From Streptomyces sp. NBC_01497 (GTDB lineage Bacteria > Actinomycetota > Actinomycetes > Streptomycetales > Streptomycetaceae), in the NCBI RefSeq assembly GCF_036250695.1, contig NZ_CP109427.1:6386001-6450000 (forward strand): DNA of 64,000 nucleotides, read 5' to 3'. The translations under genes were made by a program, and so were the position numbers. Positions 1 through 8,214 of the stretch are shown here, piece after piece (positions within the stretch are counted from its first letter, which is position 1; each line of letters starts with the position of its first letter). The notes under the pieces were generated by a model that was given only the letters and a program-made list of their open reading frames with translations, made no database searches and had not been told where the DNA came from.

Positions 1-225
1 CAGAAGTTCACCGAGGTCGCCAAGGCGTACTGCCGCCTGATCGACGCCGCGACGGACGAGGAACTCGTCCGCTTCGACCTGACCAACGCCGAGGCGGAGA
101 CGGGGGTCATGATGGCCAAACTGGTTCGGCAGTTCTCGGGAGAGTGGGAGATGACCGCGATGGGCGAGTTCGCGAAGTCCCGTACGGTGCGCGGCATGGT
201 CAAGCCGGCCGCGAAGGCGCTGTGA
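1..225 (+). CDS. TerD-family protein, C-terminal fragment
   Basis: The window opens inside this gene, so only the last 74 residues are visible. They carry the acidic '..DLTNAEAETGVMMAKL' stretch and the 'FSGEWEMTAMGEF' segment typical of the C-terminal half of TerD/TerZ/TerE stress proteins, which bind calcium and are linked to tellurite and general stress resistance. The stop codon overlaps the GTG start of the next gene (GTGA), so the two are probably translationally coupled. Family assignment is good. The exact paralogue cannot be named, because Streptomyces genomes hold many TerD copies and the N-terminal half is missing. Confidence 0.85.
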   Translation, partial: QKFTEVAKAYCRLIDAATDEELVRFDLTNAEAETGVMMAKLVRQFSGEWEMTAMGEFAKSRTVRGMVKPAAKAL

Positions 226-983
226 CGGCGGCCGGGCGCGGCGTCCTCGTCACGGGCGCGTCGCGGGGCCTCGGCCGGGCGGTCGCCGCGGCCTTCGCCG
301 GGCGCGGCGACCGGGTGGCGGTGCACTACGGCACCCGCGAGGAGGACGCGCGCGCGACGCTCGCGTCGCTGCCGGGCGAGGGGCACGTCCTCGTCGGCGG
401 CGACGTGTCGGACCCGGCGGGCGCGGCCCGCGTCGCGGACGCGGCCGACGAGGGTCTCGGCGGTGTGGACGTCCTCGTCAACAACGCGGCCGTCAACGAC
501 GCGCATCCGCCGCTCACGACGTCGTACGAGGAGTTCGCCGAGCACTGGCAGCGCCATGTCGCGGTGAACCTCAACGCGCCCGCGCTGCTCGGCCACCGCG
601 TCGCCGGACGCATGGTGGAGCGCGGCGTACGCGGCCGGATCGTCAACGTCGGCTCGCGCGGCGCCTTCCGAGGCGAGCCCGACTACCCGGCCTACGGCGC
701 CTCCAAGGCGGGGCTGCACGCGCTCGGCCAGTCGCTGGCTGTGGCGCTCGCGCCGCACGGCATCGCCGTGGCGTCGGTGGCGCCCGGGTTCATCGGCACG
801 GAGCGGGTCGCCCACCGGCTGAGTGGCGCCGAGGGTGAGGCGATCCGCGCCCAGAGCCCGTTCGGCCGGGTCGCGACGGCCGAGGAGATCGCGGCGGCCG
901 TGCTGTGGCTGGCCTCGGACGAGGCGGAGTGGGCGTCCGGCTCGGTGCTCGACCTCAACGGCGCCTCGTACCTGCGGACCTGA
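222..983 (+). CDS. Short-chain dehydrogenase/reductase
   Basis: A classical SDR of 253 residues. The Rossmann glycine motif TGASRGLG lies at residues 11-18, an NNAAV motif at about 87, and the catalytic pair YxxxK at Tyr158/Lys162, so the enzyme should be an active NAD(P)H-dependent oxidoreductase. The frame is open further upstream, but the GTG at 222 is preferred: it overlaps the TerD stop codon and puts the glycine motif at the usual distance from the N terminus. It ends shortly before a strong bidirectional hairpin. The substrate cannot be inferred. Proteins of this layout are often annotated as 3-oxoacyl-ACP reductase, but nothing nearby supports a lipid role. Confidence 0.85.
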   Translation: MTAAGRGVLVTGASRGLGRAVAAAFAGRGDRVAVHYGTREEDARATLASLPGEGHVLVGGDVSDPAGAARVADAADEGLGGVDVLVNNAAVNDAHPPLTTSYEEFAEHWQRHVAVNLNAPALLGHRVAGRMVERGVRGRIVNVGSRGAFRGEPDYPAYGASKAGLHALGQSLAVALAPHGIAVASVAPGFIGTERVAHRLSGAEGEAIRAQSPFGRVATAEEIAAAVLWLASDEAEWASGSVLDLNGASYLRT

Positions 984-1040
984 CCGGCGCGGGCCGGAGC
1001 AGGCCTGACCTGACCGGCGCGGCCTGAGCAGGGCCGTCCG

Positions 1041-1080
1041 CGCGCCGGCCCCGGAGGCGGGGTCCTCCGGGGCCGGCGCG
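1041..1080. terminator. Bidirectional terminator hairpin
   Basis: A perfect 17-bp G+C-rich stem (1041-1057 with 1064-1080) closed by a 6-nt loop. It sits between the converging ends of the SDR (plus strand) and the GH3 gene (minus strand). There is no U-tract, as is usual for Streptomyces terminators. Confidence 0.8.
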
Positions 1081-1143
1081 GGTCAGGGAGCGGTGTCCGC
1101 CCTCAGCGGCGCGGTGTTCGCGCGACCGCCCGGGCGGCGGCCC

Positions 1144-4100
1144 TCAGGTGACCGTCCAGACGAAGGACACCGTGGCCCGCGCGCCGGCCGGGGTGGTGGC
1201 TGTGACCGTCACCGTCCCGGTGCCCGCCCGCGTGGCCCTGCCCGTGATCACACCGTCCTTCGTCAGGCTCAGGCCCCGCGGCAGTCCGCTCGCGGTGTAC
1301 GCGGCGTCCGCCGCCGACGCCTTGACCGGCAGGGACACCGAGGCGCCCGCCGGGCTGCTCATGCCGTGCGGGTCGGCGAGGGTGAGCTTCCCGGTCGTGC
1401 CGCCCGCCGCCGCGGGCGCCGCCTTCGCGGCGGTCGCCGCCGTCGCCGCCGTGACGTTCAGGGTCCCCGTCAGCGGCAGGTTCCGCGACGAGTCGCCGAC
1501 CTGGACGCGGTACGCGCCCGCCGGTGTGGTCCACGAGTTGGAGGACGTCGAGAAGTACGCGAGGTCGTGCGGTGTGAGCGTGAACGTCACGGGGGCGCTC
1601 GCGCCGGGCTGCAGGTCGACCCGCTGGAAGCCCTTCAGCTGCTTCGCGGGCTCGCCCGCCGCCGGGGAGCCGAGGTAGAGCTGTGCCACCTCGGCGCCCG
1701 CTCGCGAGCCCGTGTTCGTCACCGTCGCGGTGACCGTACGGTCGCCCGCGCCGTCCGCCGCGCCGATCTGGAGGCCGGAGAAGCCGAACGACGTGTACGA
1801 CAGGCCGTAGCCGAACGGGAAGAGCGGGGCGATGTTCTTGTCGTCGTACCACCGGTAGCCGACGTCGAGTCCCTCCGAGTACTGCACGTCGGTGCCGTTG
1901 CCCGGCCACTGCGCGCTCGTGTGCGCCGGTACGTCGGCGAGGCTCTTGGGGAACGTGACCGGCAGCTTCCCGGAGAAGTCGTCGTCCCCGTACAGCAGCC
2001 GGGCGAGTGCCGTGCCGACGGTCTGGCCCGCGTACCAGTTCTCCACCACGCCCTTGACCTGGCCGAGCCACGGCATGGTCACCGCGGAGCCGGTGTTGAG
2101 CACCACGACGGTGTTCGGGTTCGCGGCGGCCACCTGCGAGATCAGCGCGTTCTGCTGTCCCGGCAGGTCGATGCTCGTCAGATCGGTGCCCTCCTGCTCC
2201 CCGTAGCTCGCGAACACGATCGCCACCTTCGAGGACCTGGCGAGCGCGACCGCCGAGGCGATGTCCGTGGCGTCGTTGTACTGCACGTTCACGCCGGTGC
2301 CCGCGCGCGCCTTGATCCCGTCCAGCGGGGAGACCGTGCCGGAGCTGGTGGCGGTGGCGCTGCCGCCGCCCACGCTCTGCACGCCCGCGCCGCCGTCGGC
2401 GCCGAGGACCGCGACGGACGTGGTGGCGGCCGTCAGCGGCAGGACGCCCCCGTCGTTCTTCAGCAGGACGGTGCCCTGTTCGGCGACCTGCCGGGCGGTG
2501 TCCTGGTGCGCGGCCGTGGTGACGGTCGCGGTGGGCGAGCCGGTGTGTGCCGTGTCGAACAGGCCGAACGCGAACATCTGCGTCAGTACGCGGCCGGCCA
2601 TCGTGTTCAGCGTCGCCTGGCTCACCTGGCCGTTCGCCAGCGCCTGCGCCAGGAAGTCGGCGTAGAAGTAGCCGCCGGGCATCTCCATCGTCATGCCGTT
2701 GTTCGCGGCCTTCACGGTGGAGTGGGCCGCGCCCCAGTCGCTGGTGACGAACCCGCCGAAGCCGGCCTGCTGGTACAGCGCCGTGTTCAGCAGGGCGCCG
2801 CTGTCGCAGTCGTAGTCGCCGTTGACCGTCGAGTACCCGCACATCACGGAGGCCGCGGCGCCCTTGCTCACCACGGACTGGAAGCCGGGCAGGTAGATCT
2901 CGTTGAGGGTCCTCGCGTCGACGATCGCGTTGTCCGCCGGCCCGTTGCGGTCGGTCTCCTGGTTGTAGACGGCCACGTGCTTGGGCTCCGCCATCACACC
3001 CTGGCTCTGCAGGCCCCGCACGTTGGCGGTGGCCAGGGACGCCGTCAGGTACGGGTCCTCGCTGTACGTCTCGAACGCGCGGCCCCAGCGGGGGTCGCGG
3101 TCGATGTTCAGCGTCGGGCCGAGCGCCACGCCCGCGCCCTTGCCCGCGAACTCGGCGCCCGCGACGGCCCCGTACTGCTGCACGAGGGACGGGTTCCAGG
3201 TCGCGGCCGAGGACACGGCGGACGGCAGCTGTGTCACGCCGCCCATGCCGTCACCCACACCGCTCGGACCGTCCTGGAAGCCGACGTCGGGAACGCACAG
3301 GGACGGGATGCCGGAGAGGTCGCCGATGTACGGGGAGGCGTTGCCGTTGCCGTGCAGGAGCGAGATCTTCTGCGCCTGCGTCATCTCGGCGAGCACCTGG
3401 GCGACGCGTGTGGCGACGGGGGCCGTCGAACCGACCCACGGGCAGTCGCCGTTGCCGCCGGAGGGCGGCGCGGTCCCACCCGGGGTGAGCACGCTGAACT
3501 CCCAGAGTGAGTAGCCGTAGGCGGTGGCGCGCTGTGTCCCGTACATCCGCACGTAGCGGGCGCTGGTGGGGGAGAAGGAGAGGTTCTCCGTACCGCCCTT
3601 GCCGGTCGTCGTCGTGTAGACGTCGCTCCAGTCCGAGCCGTTGGCGGAGACCTGGATGCGGTACGCGCTCGCGTACGCGGCCTCCCAGGTCAGCTGGGCG
3701 CCGCAGACGGTGGTGGCGGCGCCCAGGTCGACCTGGAGCCACTGCGGATCGCTCGCCGCGCTGGACCAGCGGGTGCCGGCGTTGCCGTCGAACGCGGCGC
3801 CGGGCGTGAAGCTCGCGTCCTGGACGGACGAGGCCGTGGCCGGCTTGCCGAGGGCGGCGGTGGCGATGCCGCAGGGCTGCCCGCTTCCGCCGCCGTCCCC
3901 GGACGTTCCGTAGACCTGGAACTCCCAGAGCGAGTAACCGTAGGCGGTGGCGCGCTGCGTGCCGTACATCCGCACGTAGCGGCCGGATCCGGAGACGGGC
4001 AGGGTCTGGGTGCCGCCGGTCCCGGTGGTGGTCGAGTAGACCGTGCTCCAGTGGGAGTCGTCGGTGGAGGTCTGGATCTGGAAGGCCTTCGCGTACGCGC

Positions 4101-4422
4101 CCTCCCAGACGAGGGTGACCTGCGAGAGGGGCTGGGTGGATCCCAGGTCGACCTGGAGCCACTGCGGGTCGGCGCCGGCGGCGCTGGACCAGCGGGTGCC
4201 CGGGTCGCCGTCGACGGCGGAGGACGCGGGGAAGACCGCGTTCTCGGTGGAGGAGGCCGTGGCGGGTCTGCCCTGCGACAGCGGGGCGGGCGCGGCGGCG
4301 CGGGAGGTGGTGGCGCCCGCGCCGAGCAGGGTGCTCGCGGCGAGGACGAGGAAGCCGAGGAGGAGGGCGAGGCGGGCCCGGGGCTGCCGGATGCCTCGGC
4401 GGGTTCTTGGCGGACGGGACAT
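1144..4422 (-). CDS. Secreted family 3 glycoside hydrolase with two F5/8C-type carbohydrate-binding domains
   Basis: A 1092-residue exported beta-glycosidase. A Tat/Sec-like N terminus with several arginines is followed by a hydrophobic segment and an Ala-rich cleavage region. Two discoidin (F5/8 type C, CBM32-like) domains follow at about 40-170 and 180-315, then GH3 N (about 345-600), GH3 C (about 660-870), a fibronectin III-like domain and an Ig-like C terminus. The GH3 nucleophile is expected at Asp562 in the motif TSDWGA. Both discoidin domains end in a nearly identical RYVRMYGTQRATAYGYSLWE segment, so they arose by duplication. Start: a GTG at 4437 is in frame, but the ATG at 4422 has GAGAGG 8 nt upstream. 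A promoter and a LacI-type palindrome lie directly upstream. It probably releases glucose or xylose from plant polysaccharide; the exact sugar is unknown. Confidence 0.93.
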   Translation of the reverse strand: MSRPPRTRRGIRQPRARLALLLGFLVLAASTLLGAGATTSRAAAPAPLSQGRPATASSTENAVFPASSAVDGDPGTRWSSAAGADPQWLQVDLGSTQPLSQVTLVWEGAYAKAFQIQTSTDDSHWSTVYSTTTGTGGTQTLPVSGSGRYVRMYGTQRATAYGYSLWEFQVYGTSGDGGGSGQPCGIATAALGKPATASSVQDASFTPGAAFDGNAGTRWSSAASDPQWLQVDLGAATTVCGAQLTWEAAYASAYRIQVSANGSDWSDVYTTTTGKGGTENLSFSPTSARYVRMYGTQRATAYGYSLWEFSVLTPGGTAPPSGGNGDCPWVGSTAPVATRVAQVLAEMTQAQKISLLHGNGNASPYIGDLSGIPSLCVPDVGFQDGPSGVGDGMGGVTQLPSAVSSAATWNPSLVQQYGAVAGAEFAGKGAGVALGPTLNIDRDPRWGRAFETYSEDPYLTASLATANVRGLQSQGVMAEPKHVAVYNQETDRNGPADNAIVDARTLNEIYLPGFQSVVSKGAAASVMCGYSTVNGDYDCDSGALLNTALYQQAGFGGFVTSDWGAAHSTVKAANNGMTMEMPGGYFYADFLAQALANGQVSQATLNTMAGRVLTQMFAFGLFDTAHTGSPTATVTTAAHQDTARQVAEQGTVLLKNDGGVLPLTAATTSVAVLGADGGAGVQSVGGGSATATSSGTVSPLDGIKARAGTGVNVQYNDATDIASAVALARSSKVAIVFASYGEQEGTDLTSIDLPGQQNALISQVAAANPNTVVVLNTGSAVTMPWLGQVKGVVENWYAGQTVGTALARLLYGDDDFSGKLPVTFPKSLADVPAHTSAQWPGNGTDVQYSEGLDVGYRWYDDKNIAPLFPFGYGLSYTSFGFSGLQIGAADGAGDRTVTATVTNTGSRAGAEVAQLYLGSPAAGEPAKQLKGFQRVDLQPGASAPVTFTLTPHDLAYFSTSSNSWTTPAGAYRVQVGDSSRNLPLTGTLNVTAATAATAAKAAPAAAGGTTGKLTLADPHGMSSPAGASVSLPVKASAADAAYTASGLPRGLSLTKDGVITGRATRAGTGTVTVTATTPAGARATVSFVWTVT

Positions 4423-4440
4423 GGGGGTGCCTCTCACTCA

Positions 4441-4452
4441 GAGAGCGCTCTC
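4441..4452. promoter_or_regulatory. LacI-family operator-like palindrome before the GH3 gene
   Basis: A perfect 12-bp palindrome, GAGAGCGCTCTC. Its core matches the AGCGCT centre of CebR-type LacI-family operators, which control sugar-hydrolase genes in Streptomyces. It lies just downstream of the predicted transcription start and upstream of the GH3 start, where a bound repressor would block elongation. No lacI-family gene is present in this window, so the regulator would act in trans. Confidence 0.7.
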
Positions 4453-4463
4453 AGGGTGAGGCG

Positions 4464-4492
4464 ATAATGTGGCGTTGTCGGGGCCGCGTCAA
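4464..4492 (-). promoter_or_regulatory. Predicted sigma-70-type promoter of the GH3 gene
   Basis: On the minus strand, a -35 TTGACG (4492-4487) is separated by exactly 17 bp from a -10 CATTAT (4469-4464). The predicted start near 4457 places the operator-like palindrome at about +5 to +16. Confidence 0.65.
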
Positions 4493-4691
4493 GAAGGTGA
4501 ACGCTTTTCGGGACGGACGGGGTCCGTGGGGACAAGTAGTGAAGGCGGACTCACGAACGCCGGTTCCCGGGCCGCCCGTTGGACCCCGGCCGATCACGGC
4601 GGGGCAGGCGCGCGGACGGCGGAGGAGCGGCGGGGCGCGCGCCCTCGACGCGGCGGGACGCCCCGGCACCGCTGCGGGCGGGCGCGCCGGG

Positions 4692-5177
4692 TCAGCGCAG
4701 GGTGAGGTGGATCTCCCGGATCGGGCCGCCCCGCGCGTTCGCGTGCGACACCGACTCGCCCGTGACCTCGAACCCGCAGGCTCGCAGCACGCGCAGCGAC
4801 CCGGCGTTGTCCGCCGCCGCGCTCGCGTGCACCGGGCGCTCGTCCGGGACCAGGGCGAGCAGCGCGCGCAGGGCCCCGGTCGCGATGCCGCGTCCCCACA
4901 GGGCGCGGTCCACCCAGTACGTGACCTCGCGCTCGCCCGGCGTGGGCCCGTACAGCGCCGTCATTCCGGCGACCCGCCCGTCGGCCAGCACCGTCCGCAG
5001 GACGTCCGTGCGCTCCGGCGCCCGGATGCGGCGCCAGTGCGCGTCGAAGTGCGCCCGGTCGTCCGGGTCCTCATGCGTGAAAGCCGCCATCTCGACGGCG
5101 GCCGGGTCCCGCATCATGGCGAACAGCAGCGGGAGGTCGCCGTCCTCGACCTCCCGCAGGGACACGTCGGGGGTCAC
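4692..5177 (-). CDS. GNAT-family acetyltransferase (RimJ/RimL-like)
   Basis: A 161-residue single-domain N-acetyltransferase. The acetyl-CoA binding region is visible as 'WGRGIATGALRALL', followed by the 'NAGSLRVLRACGFE' segment typical of the RimJ/RimL branch. The start is GTG at 5177, which overlaps the TGA of the upstream IclR gene (GTGA), so it is co-translated with the regulator. The substrate (protein N terminus, ribosomal protein or a small molecule) cannot be told from sequence. The coupling suggests a metabolite link to the IclR/dehydrogenase pair, but that is inference. Confidence 0.82.
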   Translation of the reverse strand: MTPDVSLREVEDGDLPLLFAMMRDPAAVEMAAFTHEDPDDRAHFDAHWRRIRAPERTDVLRTVLADGRVAGMTALYGPTPGEREVTYWVDRALWGRGIATGALRALLALVPDERPVHASAAADNAGSLRVLRACGFEVTGESVSHANARGGPIREIHLTLR

Positions 5178-5980
5178 AGGCGCCGCGTCGCCATCGTGAG
5201 CCGGTCACGCGCGTCGAACAGCGCCTCCCGGACGGTCTGTTCGTGCGCGGGGGTCAGCCGGGCCACCGGGACAGAGCAGCTCACCGCGTCCCGCGCGGGC
5301 GTGCGGTACGGGATGGCGATGCCGAAGCACCGCAGGCCGAGGGTGTTCTCCTCGCGGTCCACCGCGAAGCCCTGCTCCCGTACCGACCGCAGCTCCTCGA
5401 TCAGCTTCTCGCGGTCGGTGATCGTGTGCTCGGTCAGCGCGGGAAGTTGCGCGGGCAGCATCGTGCGCACCTGCTCGTCGCTGTACGTGGACAGCAGGGC
5501 CTTGCCCAGCGACGTGGAGTGCGCGGGGAGTCTGCGGCCGACCCGCGTGAACGGCCGCAGGTAGTGCTGCGACTGGCGGGTCGCGAGGTAGACGACGTTG
5601 GTGCCGTCGAGCCGCGCGAGGTGGATCGTCTCGGCCGTGTCGTCCGAGAGCCGGTCGAGCGCGGGACGCGCGGCGGCGACGACCTCGTCGCCGTCGATGT
5701 ACGAGGTCCCCACCAACAGGGCTCGCACGCCGATGCCGTAGCGTGTTCCCGTTGCGTCCGTCTCCACCCAGCCGAGCTCGACCAGGGTGCGCAGCAACAT
5801 GTAGAGGCTGGACTTCGGGTAGCCGACGGCTTCCTGGACGGTGGCGAGCGAGTGCATTCCGGGCCGGCCCGCGAAGTACTCAAGCAGCTCCACCGTCCGG
5901 ACGGCGGACTTGACCTGTGCGCCGCCCGCGCCTCCCGCCCCGATCGTCCCGCCAGCCCCGCCTGTCTCCACAGCTGACAT
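5174..5980 (-). CDS. IclR-family transcriptional regulator
   Basis: A 268-residue regulator. After a Gly/Ala-rich N terminus, a winged helix-turn-helix occupies about residues 22-80 ('HSLATVQEAVGYPKSSLYML') and the IclR effector-binding domain fills about 90-265. Start: ATG 5980 has GAGG upstream at good spacing; the long upstream extension of the frame is antisense to the dehydrogenase. It is divergent from the dehydrogenase gene, with 174 bp between them holding an inverted repeat at 6078-6097. The arrangement suggests that it controls that gene and responds to a sugar-acid or keto-acid intermediate, as many IclR proteins do. Confidence 0.92.
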   Translation of the reverse strand: MSAVETGGAGGTIGAGGAGGAQVKSAVRTVELLEYFAGRPGMHSLATVQEAVGYPKSSLYMLLRTLVELGWVETDATGTRYGIGVRALLVGTSYIDGDEVVAAARPALDRLSDDTAETIHLARLDGTNVVYLATRQSQHYLRPFTRVGRRLPAHSTSLGKALLSTYSDEQVRTMLPAQLPALTEHTITDREKLIEELRSVREQGFAVDREENTLGLRCFGIAIPYRTPARDAVSCSVPVARLTPAHEQTVREALFDARDRLTMATRRL

Positions 5981-6077
5981 AACGCCTCGCCTCGCCCCTT
6001 CTTCCTGACCGTTCCTGACGGCCTTGACCACACAGAACGCCGGAAATAGAGTCCCTGAGGATTCACCATCAGGAATC

Positions 6078-6097
6078 GTGTTCAGAATAGCGAACAC
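6078..6097. promoter_or_regulatory. Inverted repeat in the IclR/dehydrogenase divergent promoter region
   Basis: Perfect 6-bp arms GTGTTC (6078-6083) and GAACAC (6092-6097) separated by 8 A/T-rich bases, in an otherwise G+C-rich genome. Size and position suit an IclR-family operator controlling both divergent genes. Not tested. Confidence 0.5.
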
Positions 6098-6154
6098 TAG
6101 CGAATACAGCCTCGGAACGGCCCGCAGGCCCAGGCCCTTGGGAAGGAAGCCGCG

Positions 6155-7687
6155 GTGGCAGCAACACCAGTCTGGAGTGTCGACCCTCGTACGGGGAAGC
6201 AGCGTGAGCACGTCGCCGACGAGGCGACGGCCGAGGAGGTCGACCTCGCGGTGCGCAGAGCGCACGCCGTCCGCGCCGCGCTCGCCGACCGCACGACCCG
6301 CGCCGCACTGCTGCGGACCGCGGCCGACCTGCTGGACGAGGCCGGTGAGCACGTGATCGAGGCGGCCGACGCCGAGACCGCGCTCGGCCCGGCGCGGCTC
6401 ACCGGCGAACTGGCCCGCACGTCCGCTCAGTTCCGCGCGTTCGCGGAGGTCGTGCAGGACGGCTGGTTCCTCGACGTCCGCATCGACCACGCCGACGCGA
6501 CGCGCACCCCGCCGTGGCCCGACCTGCGCCGCTACAAGGTGCCGCTCGGTGTCGTCGCGGTCTACGCGGCGAGCAACTTCCCGCTGGCGTTCTCGGTGCC
6601 GGGCGGCGACACGGCGAGCGCGCTCGCCGCGGGCTGCCCCGTCATCGTCAAGGCGCACCCGGACCACCCGGCGACGTCCGAACTGTGCGCGTCGGTGATC
6701 CGCAGGGCCGCGGCCCAGGTCGGACTGCCGGAGGACGTGCTGATCCTGGTGCACGGCTTCGACGCGGGCGTCGCCCTCGTCAAGCACCCGCTGATCGCGG
6801 CGGCCGGCTTCACCGGGTCCGTACGTGGCGGCCGCGCGCTCTACGACGCGGCGGCGGCGCGGCCCGAGCCGATCCCGTTCCACGGCGAACTGGGCTCGCT
6901 CAACCCGGTCGTCATCACCGAGGCCGCCGCGGGCGAGCGTGCCGACGAGATCGGCGCGGGGCTCGCGGGCTCGATGTCGTCGGGCGTCGGACAGTTCTGC
7001 ACGAAGCCCGGCTTCGTCCTCGCGCCCACGGGCGAGGCGGGCGACCGGCTGCTCACGACGCTGACCGCGGCGGTCAGCGAGACCGAGCACGGTGTGATGC
7101 TCGACCACCGGATGCGGGACGCGTTCATCGCGGGCATCGAGAAGCGGGCCCGCCTCGACGACGTCACGGCGCCGGTCACGCCGGGCGCAGGCAGCGAACA
7201 CACCGTCAGCGCGGGCTTCCTGACCGTCCCGGCGGCGCGGCTCGCCGAGGCGGGGGAGCACGACCTGCTGCTGGAGGAGTGCTTCGGCCCGGTCACCGTC
7301 GTCGCGCGCTACACGTCCGTGGACGAGGTGGGCGCGGTGCTCTCGCGGCTGCCGGGAAACCTGACGGCGACCCTGCACCTCTCGGACGGCGAGGGCGACG
7401 GCAGCGTGCCGGGCGGCGCCGAACTGCTCCGCTCGCTCACCCCGCTGGCGGGCCGCGTCCTCGTGAACGGCTGGCCCACGGGGGTGGCCGTCGCGGACGC
7501 CCAGCAGCATGGCGGCCCATACCCCGCGACGACGTCGACGTCCACCTCGGTGGGTGCCACGGCGATCGAGCGCTGGCTGCGGCCGGTGTCGTACCAGTCC
7601 ACGCCGCCGGCCCTGCTGCCGGTGGAACTGCGCGACGACAACCCCGAAGGGCTGCCGCGCCGGGTGGACGGCGCACAGGAGAAGTGA
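6155..7687 (+). CDS. Aldehyde dehydrogenase, alpha-ketoglutarate semialdehyde dehydrogenase type
   Basis: A 510-residue NAD(P)-dependent aldehyde dehydrogenase. The catalytic cysteine is Cys282 in GQFCTKPG, with the glutamate in the 'HGELGSLNP' stretch. Those motifs and the length match the 2,5-dioxovalerate (alpha-ketoglutarate semialdehyde) dehydrogenase branch, which ends the non-phosphorylative pentose and hexarate pathways by making 2-oxoglutarate. Start: GTG 6155 with GGAAGGA upstream. It stands alone on the plus strand, divergent from an IclR regulator, and is followed by a strong hairpin. Without neighbouring dehydratase genes the pathway (arabinose, glucarate, hydroxyproline) cannot be fixed. 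Confidence 0.88.
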   Translation: MAATPVWSVDPRTGKQREHVADEATAEEVDLAVRRAHAVRAALADRTTRAALLRTAADLLDEAGEHVIEAADAETALGPARLTGELARTSAQFRAFAEVVQDGWFLDVRIDHADATRTPPWPDLRRYKVPLGVVAVYAASNFPLAFSVPGGDTASALAAGCPVIVKAHPDHPATSELCASVIRRAAAQVGLPEDVLILVHGFDAGVALVKHPLIAAAGFTGSVRGGRALYDAAAARPEPIPFHGELGSLNPVVITEAAAGERADEIGAGLAGSMSSGVGQFCTKPGFVLAPTGEAGDRLLTTLTAAVSETEHGVMLDHRMRDAFIAGIEKRARLDDVTAPVTPGAGSEHTVSAGFLTVPAARLAEAGEHDLLLEECFGPVTVVARYTSVDEVGAVLSRLPGNLTATLHLSDGEGDGSVPGGAELLRSLTPLAGRVLVNGWPTGVAVADAQQHGGPYPATTSTSTSVGATAIERWLRPVSYQSTPPALLPVELRDDNPEGLPRRVDGAQEK

Positions 7688-7731
7688 CGCCGCTGTCCCG
7701 GACGGCCGACGCCGCCCGGGACCGGCCCCGT

Positions 7732-7762
7732 GAGCCGCGGACCCTCATCCGGTCCGCGGCTC
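7732..7762 (+). terminator. Terminator after the aldehyde dehydrogenase
   Basis: A perfect 12-bp stem (7732-7743 with 7751-7762) and a 7-nt loop, 44 bp after the dehydrogenase stop codon. Confidence 0.75.
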
Positions 7763-8202
7763 CCGTGCGTTCGGGCGGATGGCGCTCACCCGGCGGGCGG
7801 GTCGTGGGTGCCGGGGCCGGCGACGGGTGCCGGTTGACGACGGGTGTGGCGGACGACGGGTGTGGCGGGTGGCGGGCCGCCGGCGGGCGTCGCCGGGTGC
7901 AGCGGTCGTTGGCGGGACGGCGGCAGGTGCGCCGGGTGCGGCGGGTGATGCCCCCGTGTTGCCCGGGAGGGCTCACTTCGCGGTCCCGTACGTGATTCCG
8001 CTCACGCCCTCGCAGCGCGCCCGGCGTCCCGGTGCCGGGCCGGGCGGCCGGTCCCCGAACGGCTCTGGCCAGGCGTGGCACGGCAGTGGCACGGCAGTGC
8101 GCCCTCACGGCGGCCCGGGGCGGGGGACCCGGGGAGAAAAACCACAGTCGCCCCTTGACCCTCCGGCGCACCTCACGGTAATGAAACCCGTTCACCCTCT
8201 TA
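7763..8202. other. Gene-free stretch between dehydrogenase terminator and marR
   Basis: About 440 bp, G+C-rich, with imperfect GACGGGTGTGGCGG-like direct repeats near 7836-7875. The base composition turns A/T-rich only at the right end (8135-8220), where the marR promoter lies. An open frame here has no coding signature. Nothing else recognisable. Confidence 0.5.
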
Positions 8203-8208
8203 TATAAT
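8203..8208 (+). promoter_or_regulatory. Consensus -10 element of marR-FUSC (leaderless)
   Basis: TATAAT, a perfect -10 hexamer, ends 6 bp before the marR ATG, so transcription should start at or next to the A of the start codon. No convincing -35 is visible at 16-18 bp. This fits a leaderless mRNA and the absence of a Shine-Dalgarno sequence. Confidence 0.65.
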
Positions 8209-8214
8209 TGCTGT

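Noticed and set aside
1093..3510. 805-codon open frame antisense to the GH3 gene
   Set aside because: Mirror frame caused by G/C-rich third positions; low-complexity Arg/Gly composition, no domains, overlaps a certain gene.
7779..8207. 142-codon frame between dehydrogenase and marR
   Set aside because: Low-complexity Gly/Arg sequence with no ribosome site, and it overlaps the marR promoter.
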